Assembly (NCBI GenBank): GCA_944336475.1
Contig: CALVLD010000020.1
Coordinates: 1 to 34,459 of the forward strand
Direction: 5' to 3'
Length of the DNA stretch: 34,459 bases
Source: an uncultured Clostridia bacterium
Lineage (GTDB): Bacteria; Bacillota; Clostridia; Christensenellales; CAG-138
A program made the position numbers and the translations under genes. Positions within the stretch are counted from its first letter, which is position 1, and each line of letters begins with the position of its first letter. Shown one piece after another: positions 25,404-33,161 of this stretch. The notes beneath the pieces are model-generated. The model was given only the letters and a program-made list of their open reading frames with translations, was not told the origin of the DNA and made no database searches.

Positions 25404-25895
25404 ATGAACAGCTCAAGCAGCAAAGAAATGCTAATTGCTGAGAAGTACGACCTCTATGCGTCGTTGCTGTTCAGGTTGTGCGTCGTCCAGCTTGGGAGCA
25501 TTTCCGAGGCTGAGGATGTTGTGCAGGACTGTTTCGTGAAATACATGACCTCCATGCCCGTGTTCAACGATGCCGAGCATGAGAAGGCGTGGTTCCTAAG
25601 GGTCGCTATAAACCGCTGCCATGACAAGCGACGGTGCAAATTCTTCAAGGACACCGTTCCGCTCGACTCTATCGTTCAGTGTGCGAGCAGCGAGAGTCAG
25701 GGCATGGTACTTGAGGAGCTCTCGAAACTGCCCGAAAAATATCGCACGCCTCTCGTGCTCCACTATGTTGAGGGCTACTCCGTTAAGGAGATCGCATCGG
25801 TCATGGATCTTTCGGAATCCACGGTTAAGGTGCGGTTGCACCGTGCGAGAGAGAAGCTCAAGTATGAAATTGAGGAGGCCTACGTTTATGTCTGA
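25404..25895 (+). CDS. ECF-type RNA polymerase sigma factor
   Basis: A 163-residue extracytoplasmic-function sigma factor. Region 2 is SISEAEDVVQDCFVKYM with HEKAWFLRVAINRCHDKRR; region 4 is LSKLPEKYRTPLVLHYVEGY, then SVKEIASVMDLSESTVKVRL. The start at 25404 has AAAGGAG 8 nt upstream; the frame is open a little further up without a better site. The last codons overlap the next frame, which looks like the N-terminus of its anti-sigma partner. Target genes are unknown. Confidence 0.9.
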   Translation: MNSSSSKEMLIAEKYDLYASLLFRLCVVQLGSISEAEDVVQDCFVKYMTSMPVFNDAEHEKAWFLRVAINRCHDKRRCKFFKDTVPLDSIVQCASSESQGMVLEELSKLPEKYRTPLVLHYVEGYSVKEIASVMDLSESTVKVRLHRAREKLKYEIEEAYVYV

Positions 25896-26199
25896 GCAGG
25901 AGCTGTACGATGCGGTGCGCGCTATTACGCCGCCTCCTTCGCTCCGTGACAAGGTTCTGTCCAAGGCGAGGCAGTGCGCATCACAGCGCGATCTGGTCGT
26001 CTCCAGAAGCGACAGAGGGCTCGATTTTTTATTTCGCCGAATCGGTGCATGCACCACAGGCTGTACCGAGCTCAACCCCGATTACTATAAGAATTCTCCA
26101 AGCTGCTTCATGCTGTGTGACAGCATGAACTTTGAATGCGAATCCGGTCATATGCCGCCGCAGTCGGTACTGAGGTTCGGGACATTGCAGCTCTGCTGA
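25888..26199 (+). pseudogene. Truncated anti-sigma factor-like gene
   Basis: The 103-residue frame overlaps the ECF sigma gene by 8 bp and has GAGGAGG upstream. Its first ~40 residues (MSEQELYDAVRAITPPPSLR) look like the cytoplasmic start of anti-sigma proteins often encoded after such sigma factors. After about residue 40 the sequence becomes Cys-rich and unlike any anti-sigma: there is no membrane helix or sensor domain. I read it as a decayed or 3'-truncated anti-sigma gene, but a short functional protein cannot be excluded. Confidence 0.5.
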
Positions 26200-26318
26200 A
26201 CAGGACAGGTATCGCATGGTAATATATCCTATGCTTGAGGGGCATCGAAGTCGGTGCTCCTTGAGCTTTCCGGCACGTCTGGCAGGATAATATATTGCAA
26301 CTTTATTCAAATTGGTTC

Positions 26319-26347
26319 TTGACAGTCAGATGTGGATGTGTTACCAT
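26319..26347 (+). promoter_or_regulatory. Promoter of the methionine tRNA pair
   Basis: TTGACA (26319-26324), a 17-bp spacer and TACCAT (26342-26347). It lies about 50 bp before the first tRNA. Confidence 0.65.
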
Positions 26348-26399
26348 AAACAGCGCCGTTCGGGTCGCGGCCGTTCGTTCGTGCCCGGTACGATAACAT

Positions 26400-26475
26400 C
26401 GCGGGGTGGAGCAGCAGGTAGCTCGTCGGGCTCATAATCCGAAGGTCGTAGGTTCGAATCCTTCCCCCGCAACCA
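26400..26475 (+). tRNA. Initiator tRNA-fMet (CAT)
   Basis: A 76-nt tRNA with encoded CCA. The acceptor stem starts CGCGGGG and ends CCCCGCA-ACCA, giving the C1xA72 mismatch that marks bacterial initiators. The anticodon loop is CTCATAA. The anticodon stem is TCGGG/TCCGA, so only two of the three usual initiator G-C pairs are Watson-Crick and the loop-closing pair is G-U. Confidence 0.93.
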
Positions 26476-26477
26476 TC

Positions 26478-26554
26478 GGCGGCATAGCTCAGTTGGCTAG
26501 AGCATTCGGTTCATACCCGGAGTGTCATCTGTTCGAATCAGATTGCCGCTACCA
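26478..26554 (+). tRNA. Elongator tRNA-Met (CAT)
   Basis: A 77-nt tRNA with encoded CCA, two bases after the initiator tRNA. The acceptor GGCGGCA/TGCCGCT has a G-U first pair, the D arm is GCTCAGTTGGCTAGAGC, the anticodon loop is TTCATAC and the T arm is TCTG-TTCGAAT-CAGA. tRNA-Ile2 is unlikely because the context and arms fit Met. Confidence 0.85.
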
Positions 26555-26557
26555 AGC

Positions 26558-26590
26558 AAGTGTCCGGCAGATTGCCGGGCACTTTTTTGC
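26558..26590 (+). terminator. Terminator of the tRNA pair
   Basis: AAGTG-T-CCGGCA and TGCCGG-G-CACTT form a stem around a 3-base loop and run into TTTTTT, immediately after the second tRNA. Confidence 0.9.
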
Positions 26591-26603
26591 TCATTTCACA
26601 GAC

Positions 26604-26655
26604 AAAAACCGCAGGCGAAGCATCGGGGCAGAAGCTGCCCGCAGCTTGCCTGCGG
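26604..26655 (-). terminator. Terminator of the lipoprotein gene
   Basis: CCGCAGGC and GCCTGCGG form the outer stem, with an inner GGGCAG/CTGCCC stem. On the minus strand TTTTT follows. Confidence 0.8.
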
Positions 26656-26682
26656 AATGCTTTGCGGCATTTCGCTAATCGA

Positions 26683-27027
26683 TCACTTCCGGTATGTGCC
26701 GGAGTAATCGTTGCCTGCGATGAAGAAGTCCTCTATGGTGAGCTCATCGTCGCTTACAACGCAGGAAAAGGAGCCGAGGCCCGTGATGTGGATGGTGCTG
26801 TCATCCTCATCATATGTGTAGTCAAACTCGTAGGGAACGTCGACAAGAGGATCGGGGTTGGTCTGAACCTCAAACTTGCCATTTGACCTGAAGATGAATA
26901 CGATATTCTCATTCTCACCCTCGCCCTTCCATGAGCCGCTGATAGCGCCCTTGGTGCAGCCGGTGAAGGCAAAGAGCATTGCAGAAGCGGTCACGATAAC
27001 CAACATGATTGCAAGAACCTTTTTCAT
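26683..27027 (-). CDS. Small secreted lipoprotein
   Basis: A 114-residue protein with a lipoprotein signal peptide (KKVLAIMLVIVTASAMLFAF) and the lipobox FTGC, so Cys24 is the likely lipidated residue. The mature part (SGSWKGEGENENIVFIFRSN, then DYTYDEDDSTIHITG and NDYSGTYRK) is a short beta-rich domain like the DUF5640-type 'SGxW ... YSGTYxK' lipocalin-like lipoproteins common in Clostridia. The function is not known. The start has GGGAG 9 nt upstream. It is a single-gene unit with its own terminator. Confidence 0.85.
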   Translation of the reverse strand: MKKVLAIMLVIVTASAMLFAFTGCTKGAISGSWKGEGENENIVFIFRSNGKFEVQTNPDPLVDVPYEFDYTYDEDDSTIHITGLGSFSCVVSDDELTIEDFFIAGNDYSGTYRK

Positions 27028-27119
27028 AGTTTATACTCCCGTTATCATTGGCATATGCCGTGTATTGGATGTAATTATATCGCTTCCACAGTTCTGTGTC
27101 AACCGTAAATATTACGGTA

Positions 27120-28439
27120 TCAGCCAGATATCATTATGCGATCGACCAACAGGGAGGGGCTGCCTATCCCACTGCCTAATCCGAAGAAGCGCAGGTCGCT
27201 GCCCACGGCGATGATGCCGCGCAGAAGCGGCAGAAGATTGCCCGCAATGGTTATTTGCTCAACCGAGCGGACACGCTTGCCGCCCTTCACAAGGAAGCCC
27301 CTTGCAAGCAGCGAGAAATCTCCGCTTACGGCATTGAGGCCGGAGTGCAGTCCGGCAAGATCGGTTATTATGAGACCGTCGCCCATTGCCTGTGTAAGCT
27401 CGTCAAGGCTCTTTTCCCCTGCCTCTATGTAGAAGTTGCTTGGGGAAACGTTTATCACACCTCCGCTGCGGCCGGCATTGGATGTGGACTCACACCCCGC
27501 GACGGCTGCTGTTTTAAGGTTGTGGAGCAGCGTGTTCAGCCTGCCGTGACTCACGACCTCCGTCCTGACGGATGGCACGCCCTCGGCATCGAACGCCCGG
27601 GGGTTATCGGGATAGAAGGGATCGTCGACTATGGATACGGCATCGCTTGCTATATTCTCCCCCTCCTTGCCCTTGAGGAGCGAAAGCCCCTTCTGCGCCG
27701 CCTCTGCGGAGAACACGGAGAAGAAGGCGCCGAGCAGATCGCCTGCGGCATCGTTCCTGAGTATCACGCTGTACTCGCCCGACGGCACGGGGGATGCGTT
27801 GAACTGATCGGCGGCTGCCTGCACCGCCTCATTGACCATGCCCTCCATGTCGAAGAAATTCCTGCCGAAGCGAATTGCCCAGCCGCCCTTTTCAACACCG
27901 TCCTGGCCGAGTATGGTATCCGATATCGCAACGGCTGTCTCTTTTATGCTGTCGGCCTCCATACCGAGGGTGTTGTGTATGCGTGTGGTGACACGGGAGG
28001 TGGACACGGTGCTCCTGTCCATGCGCCGCACCCGTGGATCGGCGGCAAGCGTCGCCCTTTCTATATCCATGGCATACTTGATCTTATCCTCCGCAGTCAT
28101 GCCCTTTGCCGGATTTTGGGGCATTGTCACCTGCGGATATTCGCATCTGCCCTGCATGGGATGGACATCCTCAGACTCTATGGAACGGGCATTGTCCATT
28201 GCACGTCTGACCAGTGTAGCGGGGTCATCAAGCACCTCGGTGTAGGCGTAGCCGTCCTTGCCATCGAGCTTTACACGCAGGTTGAGACCACAGCCGTGCT
28301 CCACGGAGTAGTTTTCCAAATCGGCATTCACGACATCGACGCTGAATACCTCCTCATCCATAAAGTAGACCTCCGCTGCGGAACAGCCAAGCTCCAGCGC
28401 CGCCTTGAATGCGGCGTCCCTATATTCGATAAAAGTCAT
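27120..28439 (-). CDS. TldE/PmbA-type metalloprotease partner subunit
   Basis: A 439-residue protein of the TldD/PmbA family. It has the N-terminal domain (ALELGCSAAEVYFMDEEVFS) and C-terminal domain (GEYSVILRNDAAGDLLGAFF) but no HExxxH metal site, which identifies it as the TldE-like partner of the adjacent TldD. In E. coli the TldD-TldE heterodimer removes leader residues from microcin B17 precursor and degrades small unfolded peptides. The start codon overlaps the tldD stop by one base (TAATG), with GGAGG 9 nt upstream, fitting equal expression. Confidence 0.9.
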   Translation of the reverse strand: MTFIEYRDAAFKAALELGCSAAEVYFMDEEVFSVDVVNADLENYSVEHGCGLNLRVKLDGKDGYAYTEVLDDPATLVRRAMDNARSIESEDVHPMQGRCEYPQVTMPQNPAKGMTAEDKIKYAMDIERATLAADPRVRRMDRSTVSTSRVTTRIHNTLGMEADSIKETAVAISDTILGQDGVEKGGWAIRFGRNFFDMEGMVNEAVQAAADQFNASPVPSGEYSVILRNDAAGDLLGAFFSVFSAEAAQKGLSLLKGKEGENIASDAVSIVDDPFYPDNPRAFDAEGVPSVRTEVVSHGRLNTLLHNLKTAAVAGCESTSNAGRSGGVINVSPSNFYIEAGEKSLDELTQAMGDGLIITDLAGLHSGLNAVSGDFSLLARGFLVKGGKRVRSVEQITIAGNLLPLLRGIIAVGSDLRFFGLGSGIGSPSLLVDRIMISG

Positions 28440-29830
28440 TACAGTGCACCTCCCTTGCCGCCTACGGTTATCTCAGAGACTCGTATGCGAGGCTGACCGA
28501 CATTCGTAGGTATGCTTCCCGAAAGCGAGCCGCACATACCCTGGCCCATCCACATGTGACGGCCTATGCGGTCTATCTTCATAAGCACCTCCGCACCCTT
28601 GCCTATGAGCGTTGCACCCCTTACGGGGGATATTATCCTGCCGTCCCTGACCCAGTAACCCTCGGTCACTGCAAAATTGAACTCACCCGTGAGCGGATTG
28701 ACGGAGCCGCCGCCCATGCGTGCGGCAAAGAGCCCCTCGCCCATCGTAGCGATCATCTCCTCCTCATCGTCATTGCCCTCGGCAAAGAATGTGTTGGTCA
28801 TGCGTGAGGTGGGTGCAAATGTGTAATCCTGCCTTCGGCTGCTGCCCGTAAGCGGATGCCCGTCCATGCGGCGAGAGCCGAGAAGATCCACCAGATATGT
28901 CTTGAGCACTCCGTTTTCGATGAGAACATTGCGTTGAGAGGGGGTACCCTCGTCATCGAACGTTATGGTGCCCCATTCACCGGGGAGTGTGCCGTCATCC
29001 ACTGCGGTGACTATGTCGCTCGCTATCCTCTGGCCGAGCTTGCCGCAGAACTCGGAATTGCCTCTGCCGACGCTCGTTGCCTCCAGGGAGTGGACGCATG
29101 CCTCGTGCAGTATAACGCCGCCGAAGCCTCCGTCTATCACAACGGGCACGGGGCCCGCCGGACACTCGGGTGCATGGAGCATGGTCACGGCTATTCTTGC
29201 GGCGGTCTTACCGACATCCGCCATGTTGATGCGGCGATATGCCTCAAACCCCATGCCGAGGCCGGGGCTGTCATAGCCCGTCTGCGCCTCGTTATCCTTC
29301 ATCGCCACCGCCTGCACGAAAACACGTGTGCGGGGACGGCGATCCGTTGCCCACACGCCATTGCTGTTGCAGACCATTATGCGGTGATCGACATCCAGAT
29401 AGCGTGCCGCCACCTGCGTGATCTCATCGGAATAGGCCTTTGCCGATGTCGTTGCCTCCTTCAAAAGGGCGATCCTGTCGGCATTTTCCACCTCGGAGAA
29501 GCGATGCTCATATGTGCAGGAGCCGCTGCGCTCCGTGCCAAAGGCAACGCTTTCATACTCGCGCGCGCCGGTTATTGCGGCTGCGGCTGAGCGTGCCGCC
29601 TCCAGAAGTGCCTCGTCGCTCGTGTCTGCGGTGAAGGCGTATGCGCTCCTCGTGCCCTTGAGCACACGAATGCCTGCGCCTGCCTTGCGCTGGTAGCCGG
29701 CATTCTCCACCGCACCATTGATCATTTGAAGATCGTTGAACTCCGAATCCTGCATGAACAGCTCGGAGTAATCGCCGCCCGTCCTCAATGCCTCGTCAAG
29801 GACGGCCTGCGCCCTGCTCTTGCTTATCAA
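28439..29830 (-). CDS. tldD: TldD family metalloprotease
   Basis: A 463-residue TldD protein, the catalytic subunit of the TldD-TldE peptidase. The zinc site is ILHEACVHSLEA (HExxxH) near the middle; downstream are GSSRRQDYTFAPTSRMTNTF and MGGGSVNPLTGEFNFAV, both typical of TldD. The start codon is TTG at 29830, chosen because GGAGG stands 9 nt upstream and no ATG in the region has a site. No microcin-like or other RiPP gene cluster is visible nearby, so its role is probably general peptide processing. Confidence 0.92.
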   Translation of the reverse strand: MISKSRAQAVLDEALRTGGDYSELFMQDSEFNDLQMINGAVENAGYQRKAGAGIRVLKGTRSAYAFTADTSDEALLEAARSAAAAITGAREYESVAFGTERSGSCTYEHRFSEVENADRIALLKEATTSAKAYSDEITQVAARYLDVDHRIMVCNSNGVWATDRRPRTRVFVQAVAMKDNEAQTGYDSPGLGMGFEAYRRINMADVGKTAARIAVTMLHAPECPAGPVPVVIDGGFGGVILHEACVHSLEATSVGRGNSEFCGKLGQRIASDIVTAVDDGTLPGEWGTITFDDEGTPSQRNVLIENGVLKTYLVDLLGSRRMDGHPLTGSSRRQDYTFAPTSRMTNTFFAEGNDDEEEMIATMGEGLFAARMGGGSVNPLTGEFNFAVTEGYWVRDGRIISPVRGATLIGKGAEVLMKIDRIGRHMWMGQGMCGSLSGSIPTNVGQPRIRVSEITVGGKGGAL

Positions 29831-29863
29831 ATCGAATTACCTCCTTCGTTTTTTATGACTGAA

Positions 29864-29891
29864 AAGCGCAGCGGACAACCCCGCTACGCTT
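29864..29891 (-). terminator. Terminator between the DUF1015 gene and tldD
   Basis: AAGCG-C-AGCGG and CCGCT-A-CGCTT pair with one mismatch; on the minus strand TTTTC follows. Confidence 0.65.
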
Positions 29892-29904
29892 GTGAAACCA
29901 TGAT

Positions 29905-31239
29905 TTACTTGGTTATCTTCCTGCACTCAAGGTAGTAACGCTTCTCATGTGCCTCGCCCATGGAGAATGTCTTGCGGGGCAGTGCGCCGTCAAACACGAC
30001 GGTGCGGAAGAATGCGGACTTGTTCATCGGGGGAAGCAGGAAGCCTATGTTGCCGTATTTGGAGCCAAGCTCGTTCACGACATCGGCGCCGTGGATGTAG
30101 TCAATGGTGGCGCCGGCGAACGTCTTGAGTATGGCGTCTATGGCGGTCTGGAGAGTGCCGACCTCAAGCTGTGCGGAGGGACGCCTTACATGAATGTAGC
30201 CTATCTTGCCCTGCACCACTATGGGGATCACATGGCCGCCCTCATTGAGAGCGCGGTTGATATTGCGCTCGCAATTCTTCTGCGAGGTGTAGAGGTTGAT
30301 GTCAACGCCGCCATTGTTGAGCTGGGAGAGCTTTGTACGCAGTGCGGCAATGAACTTTGGTGCGCTGACATTGAACACGACCCTGTGGATGGGCTCGAAT
30401 ATTATGCCCTCGTCATGGACATTTTCAAGCTCCACAAGAGCGAAGCGGGCAGGATGACGCTCCCTCTCATCCTCGGGCAGCGCGGCCTTTATCTTCTCCC
30501 AGTTGGCCTTTGCCGTGGCAAAGCTGTGGTTGCCGTCGCCCATCGCAAAGAGCAGGGGCGCCATTTCACGGCCGTACTTGTTGGGATCGACCAGCGCCTC
30601 AACAGCATCGATGGCGGAGCGGATGGTATCCTCGTCGTTTACAAACCAGCCCTCTATGTGACCGCCCTTCTGCATGAGATCAAAGTCATAGAGCTTGTCT
30701 CCTGCCTTGTCGAACAGAGGCTCGATAACGGTGCGCTTCTCATCATCGATGAGCACCAGTATGTGCGGAAGCTCCAGAGGCGCACCGTCACGGATCCTGA
30801 GACGGGGAGGTATGCGCTCCACAATGGTGCCCTCCGTGGCACGGATGAGTGTGGTTGAACCCTTGTTGTAATCGTAGCACTCCAGATCGAGAGCAAGTAT
30901 GAGGCCGCGCCTCGTCTTGCCGTCCACAGTGCGGCGGCAGAGCATGACGCCCTCGCCCAGATTACGCAGCGTACCGTTTGCGACATATTCGTCCATTGTC
31001 TTGCGGATCTCAACTATGCGCTCCGCCTCGCCGGGCTTGTCAAGAAATATCTCCGGCAGCATTATTCGGAGTGTGGAGGGAGCGGCGCCGACCTCCTCCT
31101 CGACCGCCTGCCAATAATCAGGCTGGGAGGTGTACTGATCACACGCAACGACCGCCCACTTGGACAGATCTACGGACTCTGCCGGGAAGAGTATCTCGGG
31201 CACACACACGCCCACGTTGTTTTTGAATTTAGGGTTCAT
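29905..31239 (-). CDS. DUF1015 family protein
   Basis: A 444-residue protein of the widespread DUF1015 family, function unknown. Typical features are the N-terminal ESVDLSKWAVVACDQYTSQP (the family's 'VACPPYD/DQY' start) and the central MGDGNHSFATAKANWEKI, the conserved 'DGHHR/DGNHS' motif. GGAGG stands 6 nt before the ATG and a consensus promoter lies upstream. A terminator separates it from tldD, so it is probably a separate unit. Proposed links of such proteins to serine/threonine phosphotransfer are not testable here. Confidence 0.88.
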   Translation of the reverse strand: MNPKFKNNVGVCVPEILFPAESVDLSKWAVVACDQYTSQPDYWQAVEEEVGAAPSTLRIMLPEIFLDKPGEAERIVEIRKTMDEYVANGTLRNLGEGVMLCRRTVDGKTRRGLILALDLECYDYNKGSTTLIRATEGTIVERIPPRLRIRDGAPLELPHILVLIDDEKRTVIEPLFDKAGDKLYDFDLMQKGGHIEGWFVNDEDTIRSAIDAVEALVDPNKYGREMAPLLFAMGDGNHSFATAKANWEKIKAALPEDERERHPARFALVELENVHDEGIIFEPIHRVVFNVSAPKFIAALRTKLSQLNNGGVDINLYTSQKNCERNINRALNEGGHVIPIVVQGKIGYIHVRRPSAQLEVGTLQTAIDAILKTFAGATIDYIHGADVVNELGSKYGNIGFLLPPMNKSAFFRTVVFDGALPRKTFSMGEAHEKRYYLECRKITK

Positions 31240-31291
31240 GGAAACCTCCGTGATAATTACTTATTTTTACAGGCGTTTCCGCCCAAGCGAA

Positions 31292-31320
31292 ATTATAACC
31301 CATTTCCCATGGCTTTTCAA
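31292..31320 (-). promoter_or_regulatory. Promoter of the DUF1015 gene
   Basis: On the minus strand, TTGAAA (31315-31320), a 17-bp spacer and TATAAT (31292-31297), 53 bp before the start codon. Confidence 0.8.
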
Positions 31321-31454
31321 GCACATGCTGCGGAGGCGAAAAGTATATCGTTGCGCAGGCATTGATATGCCTCTGCTCGTGACCGATCGCAGATCGCAGA
31401 GAACCTGCCAATAATATATTTTGCTCCTTTGGCATGTTCAACGAAAAATGATAA

Positions 31455-31483
31455 TTGCATATTGGAGCCCATTGTGCTACAAT
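31455..31483 (+). promoter_or_regulatory. Promoter of tRNA-Leu
   Basis: TTGCAT (31455-31460), a 17-bp spacer and TACAAT (31478-31483), 16 bp before the tRNA. Confidence 0.7.
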
Positions 31484-31498
31484 CACAGAAATCAAATT

Positions 31499-31585
31499 GC
31501 CGAAGTGATGGAATTGGCAGACGTGACGGACTCAAAATCCGTTGGTAGCAGTACCGTGTGGGTTCGAGTCCCACCTTCGGCACCA
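31499..31585 (+). tRNA. tRNA-Leu (CAA)
   Basis: An 87-nt class II tRNA with long variable arm and encoded CCA. The acceptor is GCCGAAG/CTTCGGC, the anticodon loop CTCAAAA gives anticodon CAA, and the T arm is GTGGG-TTCGAGT-CCCAC. It stands at the border between GC-rich backbone and the AT-rich accessory stretch to the right. Confidence 0.95.
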
Positions 31586-31590
31586 AGTTG

Positions 31591-31618
31591 CACCTTTTAA
31601 CGAAAGGTGTGGGTTTTT
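31591..31618 (+). terminator. Terminator after tRNA-Leu
   Basis: CACCTTT and AAAGGTG form a stem followed by TGGGTTTTT, 5 bp after the tRNA. Confidence 0.75.
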
Positions 31619-31811
31619 CTGAAATCAGGCATGTCCGCTTTTTAACGAGAGGTCGGCGGCATGTCTTTTTGGTGTCGCTATAGGTTCAATTTTCAATAAA
31701 GAGAGAGTAACGTTTGGCGACGCAGAATAAGGAAGTTTTTATGTAAACCTCAGAAACGGGGTTGTAGTGCCGTATTCTTGTTTTCGAAAGCTGTCAATAC
31801 AGTTTTCCTGC

Positions 31812-31840
31812 TTGCTAAGTTATAGGACGCATGATACAAT
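31812..31840 (+). promoter_or_regulatory. Promoter of the flavin reductase-like gene
   Basis: TTGCTA (31812-31817), a 17-bp spacer and TACAAT (31835-31840), 39 bp before the start codon. Positions 31620-31810 show no gene. Confidence 0.6.
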
Positions 31841-31879
31841 AAATACCGAAGATCGTTCTGCAAACAAGGAGATACAATA

Positions 31880-32530
31880 ATGAAAAAGGAATACTCAAGT
31901 ATCCCCAACTCGATGAAAGGCATGGAAACATATGGATTTTCATGGATGGATTTTGTAACTGCCATACCATCACCGCTTTTTGTTGTAACAACATATAAAT
32001 CCAACGGCAAACCAAATGCTTGTTTGCAGTCATGGGCATGTTTTAACGGGGGTCCTGATGGATTTTACGCAATTCTTTCAAGCGTAAATAAATCAGGACA
32101 TTTATATAAAAGCATAACTGAAAAGAAAGAAGCGGTTCTTAACTTTCCTTCCGCCGATTGGTATGATAAATGTTTGGACACAATTCGAAACAACGAATTT
32201 GAAAATGATGAAATAGCAATGTCCGGACTTACTTCTCAGCCGGCTTCAATTGTGGACGCTCCTTTAATAAAAGAATGTTTCTTAAATTTGGAATGTCGTT
32301 ATTTATGGGAACGAGAAATAATTGATGAAAGCACACATGTTTTGATGTGCTTGGAGGTAGTTAATATTTGTATAGATGAAACTTATTTAGATGAAAAATC
32401 AAAAGGAAGATACGGAGATACCGGATATCTATATAATGTACACTATCCGATAAACCCCGAAAATTTTACCGGAAAATCGCACGATTGGATTGCAACATTG
32501 CACAAGAAAAGAGATATGGGCGAATACTGA
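31880..32530 (+). CDS. Flavin reductase-like FMN-binding protein
   Basis: A 216-residue protein of the flavin reductase-like (split beta-barrel) family, which bind FMN and often reduce flavins for partner enzymes. Matching segments are AIPSPLFVVTTYKSNGKPNA (the family's 'P.P..VVT....G.pN'), YAILSSVNKSGHLYKSITEK, and the tail DTGYLYNVHYPINPENFTGK. It has strongly AT-biased codons compared with the genes left of tRNA-Leu, which points to recent transfer. AAGGAG stands 7 nt before the ATG, and it has its own promoter and terminator. Confidence 0.82.
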   Translation: MKKEYSSIPNSMKGMETYGFSWMDFVTAIPSPLFVVTTYKSNGKPNACLQSWACFNGGPDGFYAILSSVNKSGHLYKSITEKKEAVLNFPSADWYDKCLDTIRNNEFENDEIAMSGLTSQPASIVDAPLIKECFLNLECRYLWEREIIDESTHVLMCLEVVNICIDETYLDEKSKGRYGDTGYLYNVHYPINPENFTGKSHDWIATLHKKRDMGEY

Positions 32531-33095
32531 AGCTAACGCAAATAATCATAATCTTACATAAAGCAATACTCACCGAAAGATTTGATTTTTCGGTGGGTAT
32601 TTTTATACTTCCTTATCGGGAGTACCCTTCGTTGCCCTCTCTTTATTGACAATGGAAGATGGCGGGGCTCGAACCATAAGCTCCAGCCTGCTGGGGCAGG
32701 CTGACGACGAGGGCTTGACCGAGCCGAACCTCTGTTTGCCACGAAGGAGAAAACGTAAACGAGTCTCGACAACGGCGCCATGTTGGATAAGCGCCGCTTT
32801 TCGAACTTTTTATCGAGAAGCGGGGCTCACAGCTTGGGAAGCCTTTAGGGCGCAAGGCTTTCCCGTTCTCATGTTTCTGTGATTCAGTTTTCTAAAATGC
32901 TCAAAGTATGAAAACATAATTCACACACCGGGCAGGACTTCAGACAGTTCTTTCCGATATCGTTGGTTTGTATGCATCTTCAAATGCCTGAGCGTCCTAT
33001 CGTTGAGGGTTTGATGAGGGCGCATTTCGTTGCTTATGCAGGAACCATTTATGGGAACCAACGCCGGAAACAGCGATAGTTTCCTCGTTTAATTA
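32531..33095. other. Long intergenic stretch, hairpin-rich, no convincing gene
   Basis: After the flavin reductase terminator, 32640-32880 is GC-rich, with inverted blocks such as CCTGC-TGGG-GCAGG and GCCTT...AAGGC. It is open in several frames on both strands, none with a ribosome binding site or recognisable product. The piece at 32652-32676 read on the minus strand (GGTTCGAGCCCC, then GCCATCTTCCA) looks like a tRNA 3' end but has no matching remainder. Positions 32883-33095 show nothing identifiable. Confidence 0.4.
32566..32606 (+). terminator. Terminator after the flavin reductase-like gene
   Basis: ATAC-T-CACCGAAA and TTTCGGTG-G-GTAT form a stem that runs into TTTTTAT. Confidence 0.9.
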
Positions 33096-33124
33096 TTGAA
33101 ATTCCAGTAAAGACGAGCTATAAT
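33096..33124 (+). promoter_or_regulatory. Promoter of the phosphotransferase gene
   Basis: TTGAAA (33096-33101), a 17-bp spacer and TATAAT (33119-33124), 37 bp before the start codon. Confidence 0.8.
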
Positions 33125-33161
33125 ACTTCGCAGAAAGTGACACAGGAGGACGCGGCGCAAA

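Noticed and set aside
27255-28496. 413-residue plus-strand reading frame opposite the TldE gene
   Set aside because: Shadow of a well supported gene on the other strand; repeated His/Gly/Val content is typical of such mirrors.
32652-32676. tRNA gene on the minus strand
   Set aside because: Only a T-loop-like and acceptor-like piece is present; the T stem does not pair and no anticodon or D arm is found upstream.
32646-32882. Small gene in the hairpin-rich region
   Set aside because: Frames on both strands are open with similar length, none has a ribosome binding site, and the composition looks non-coding.
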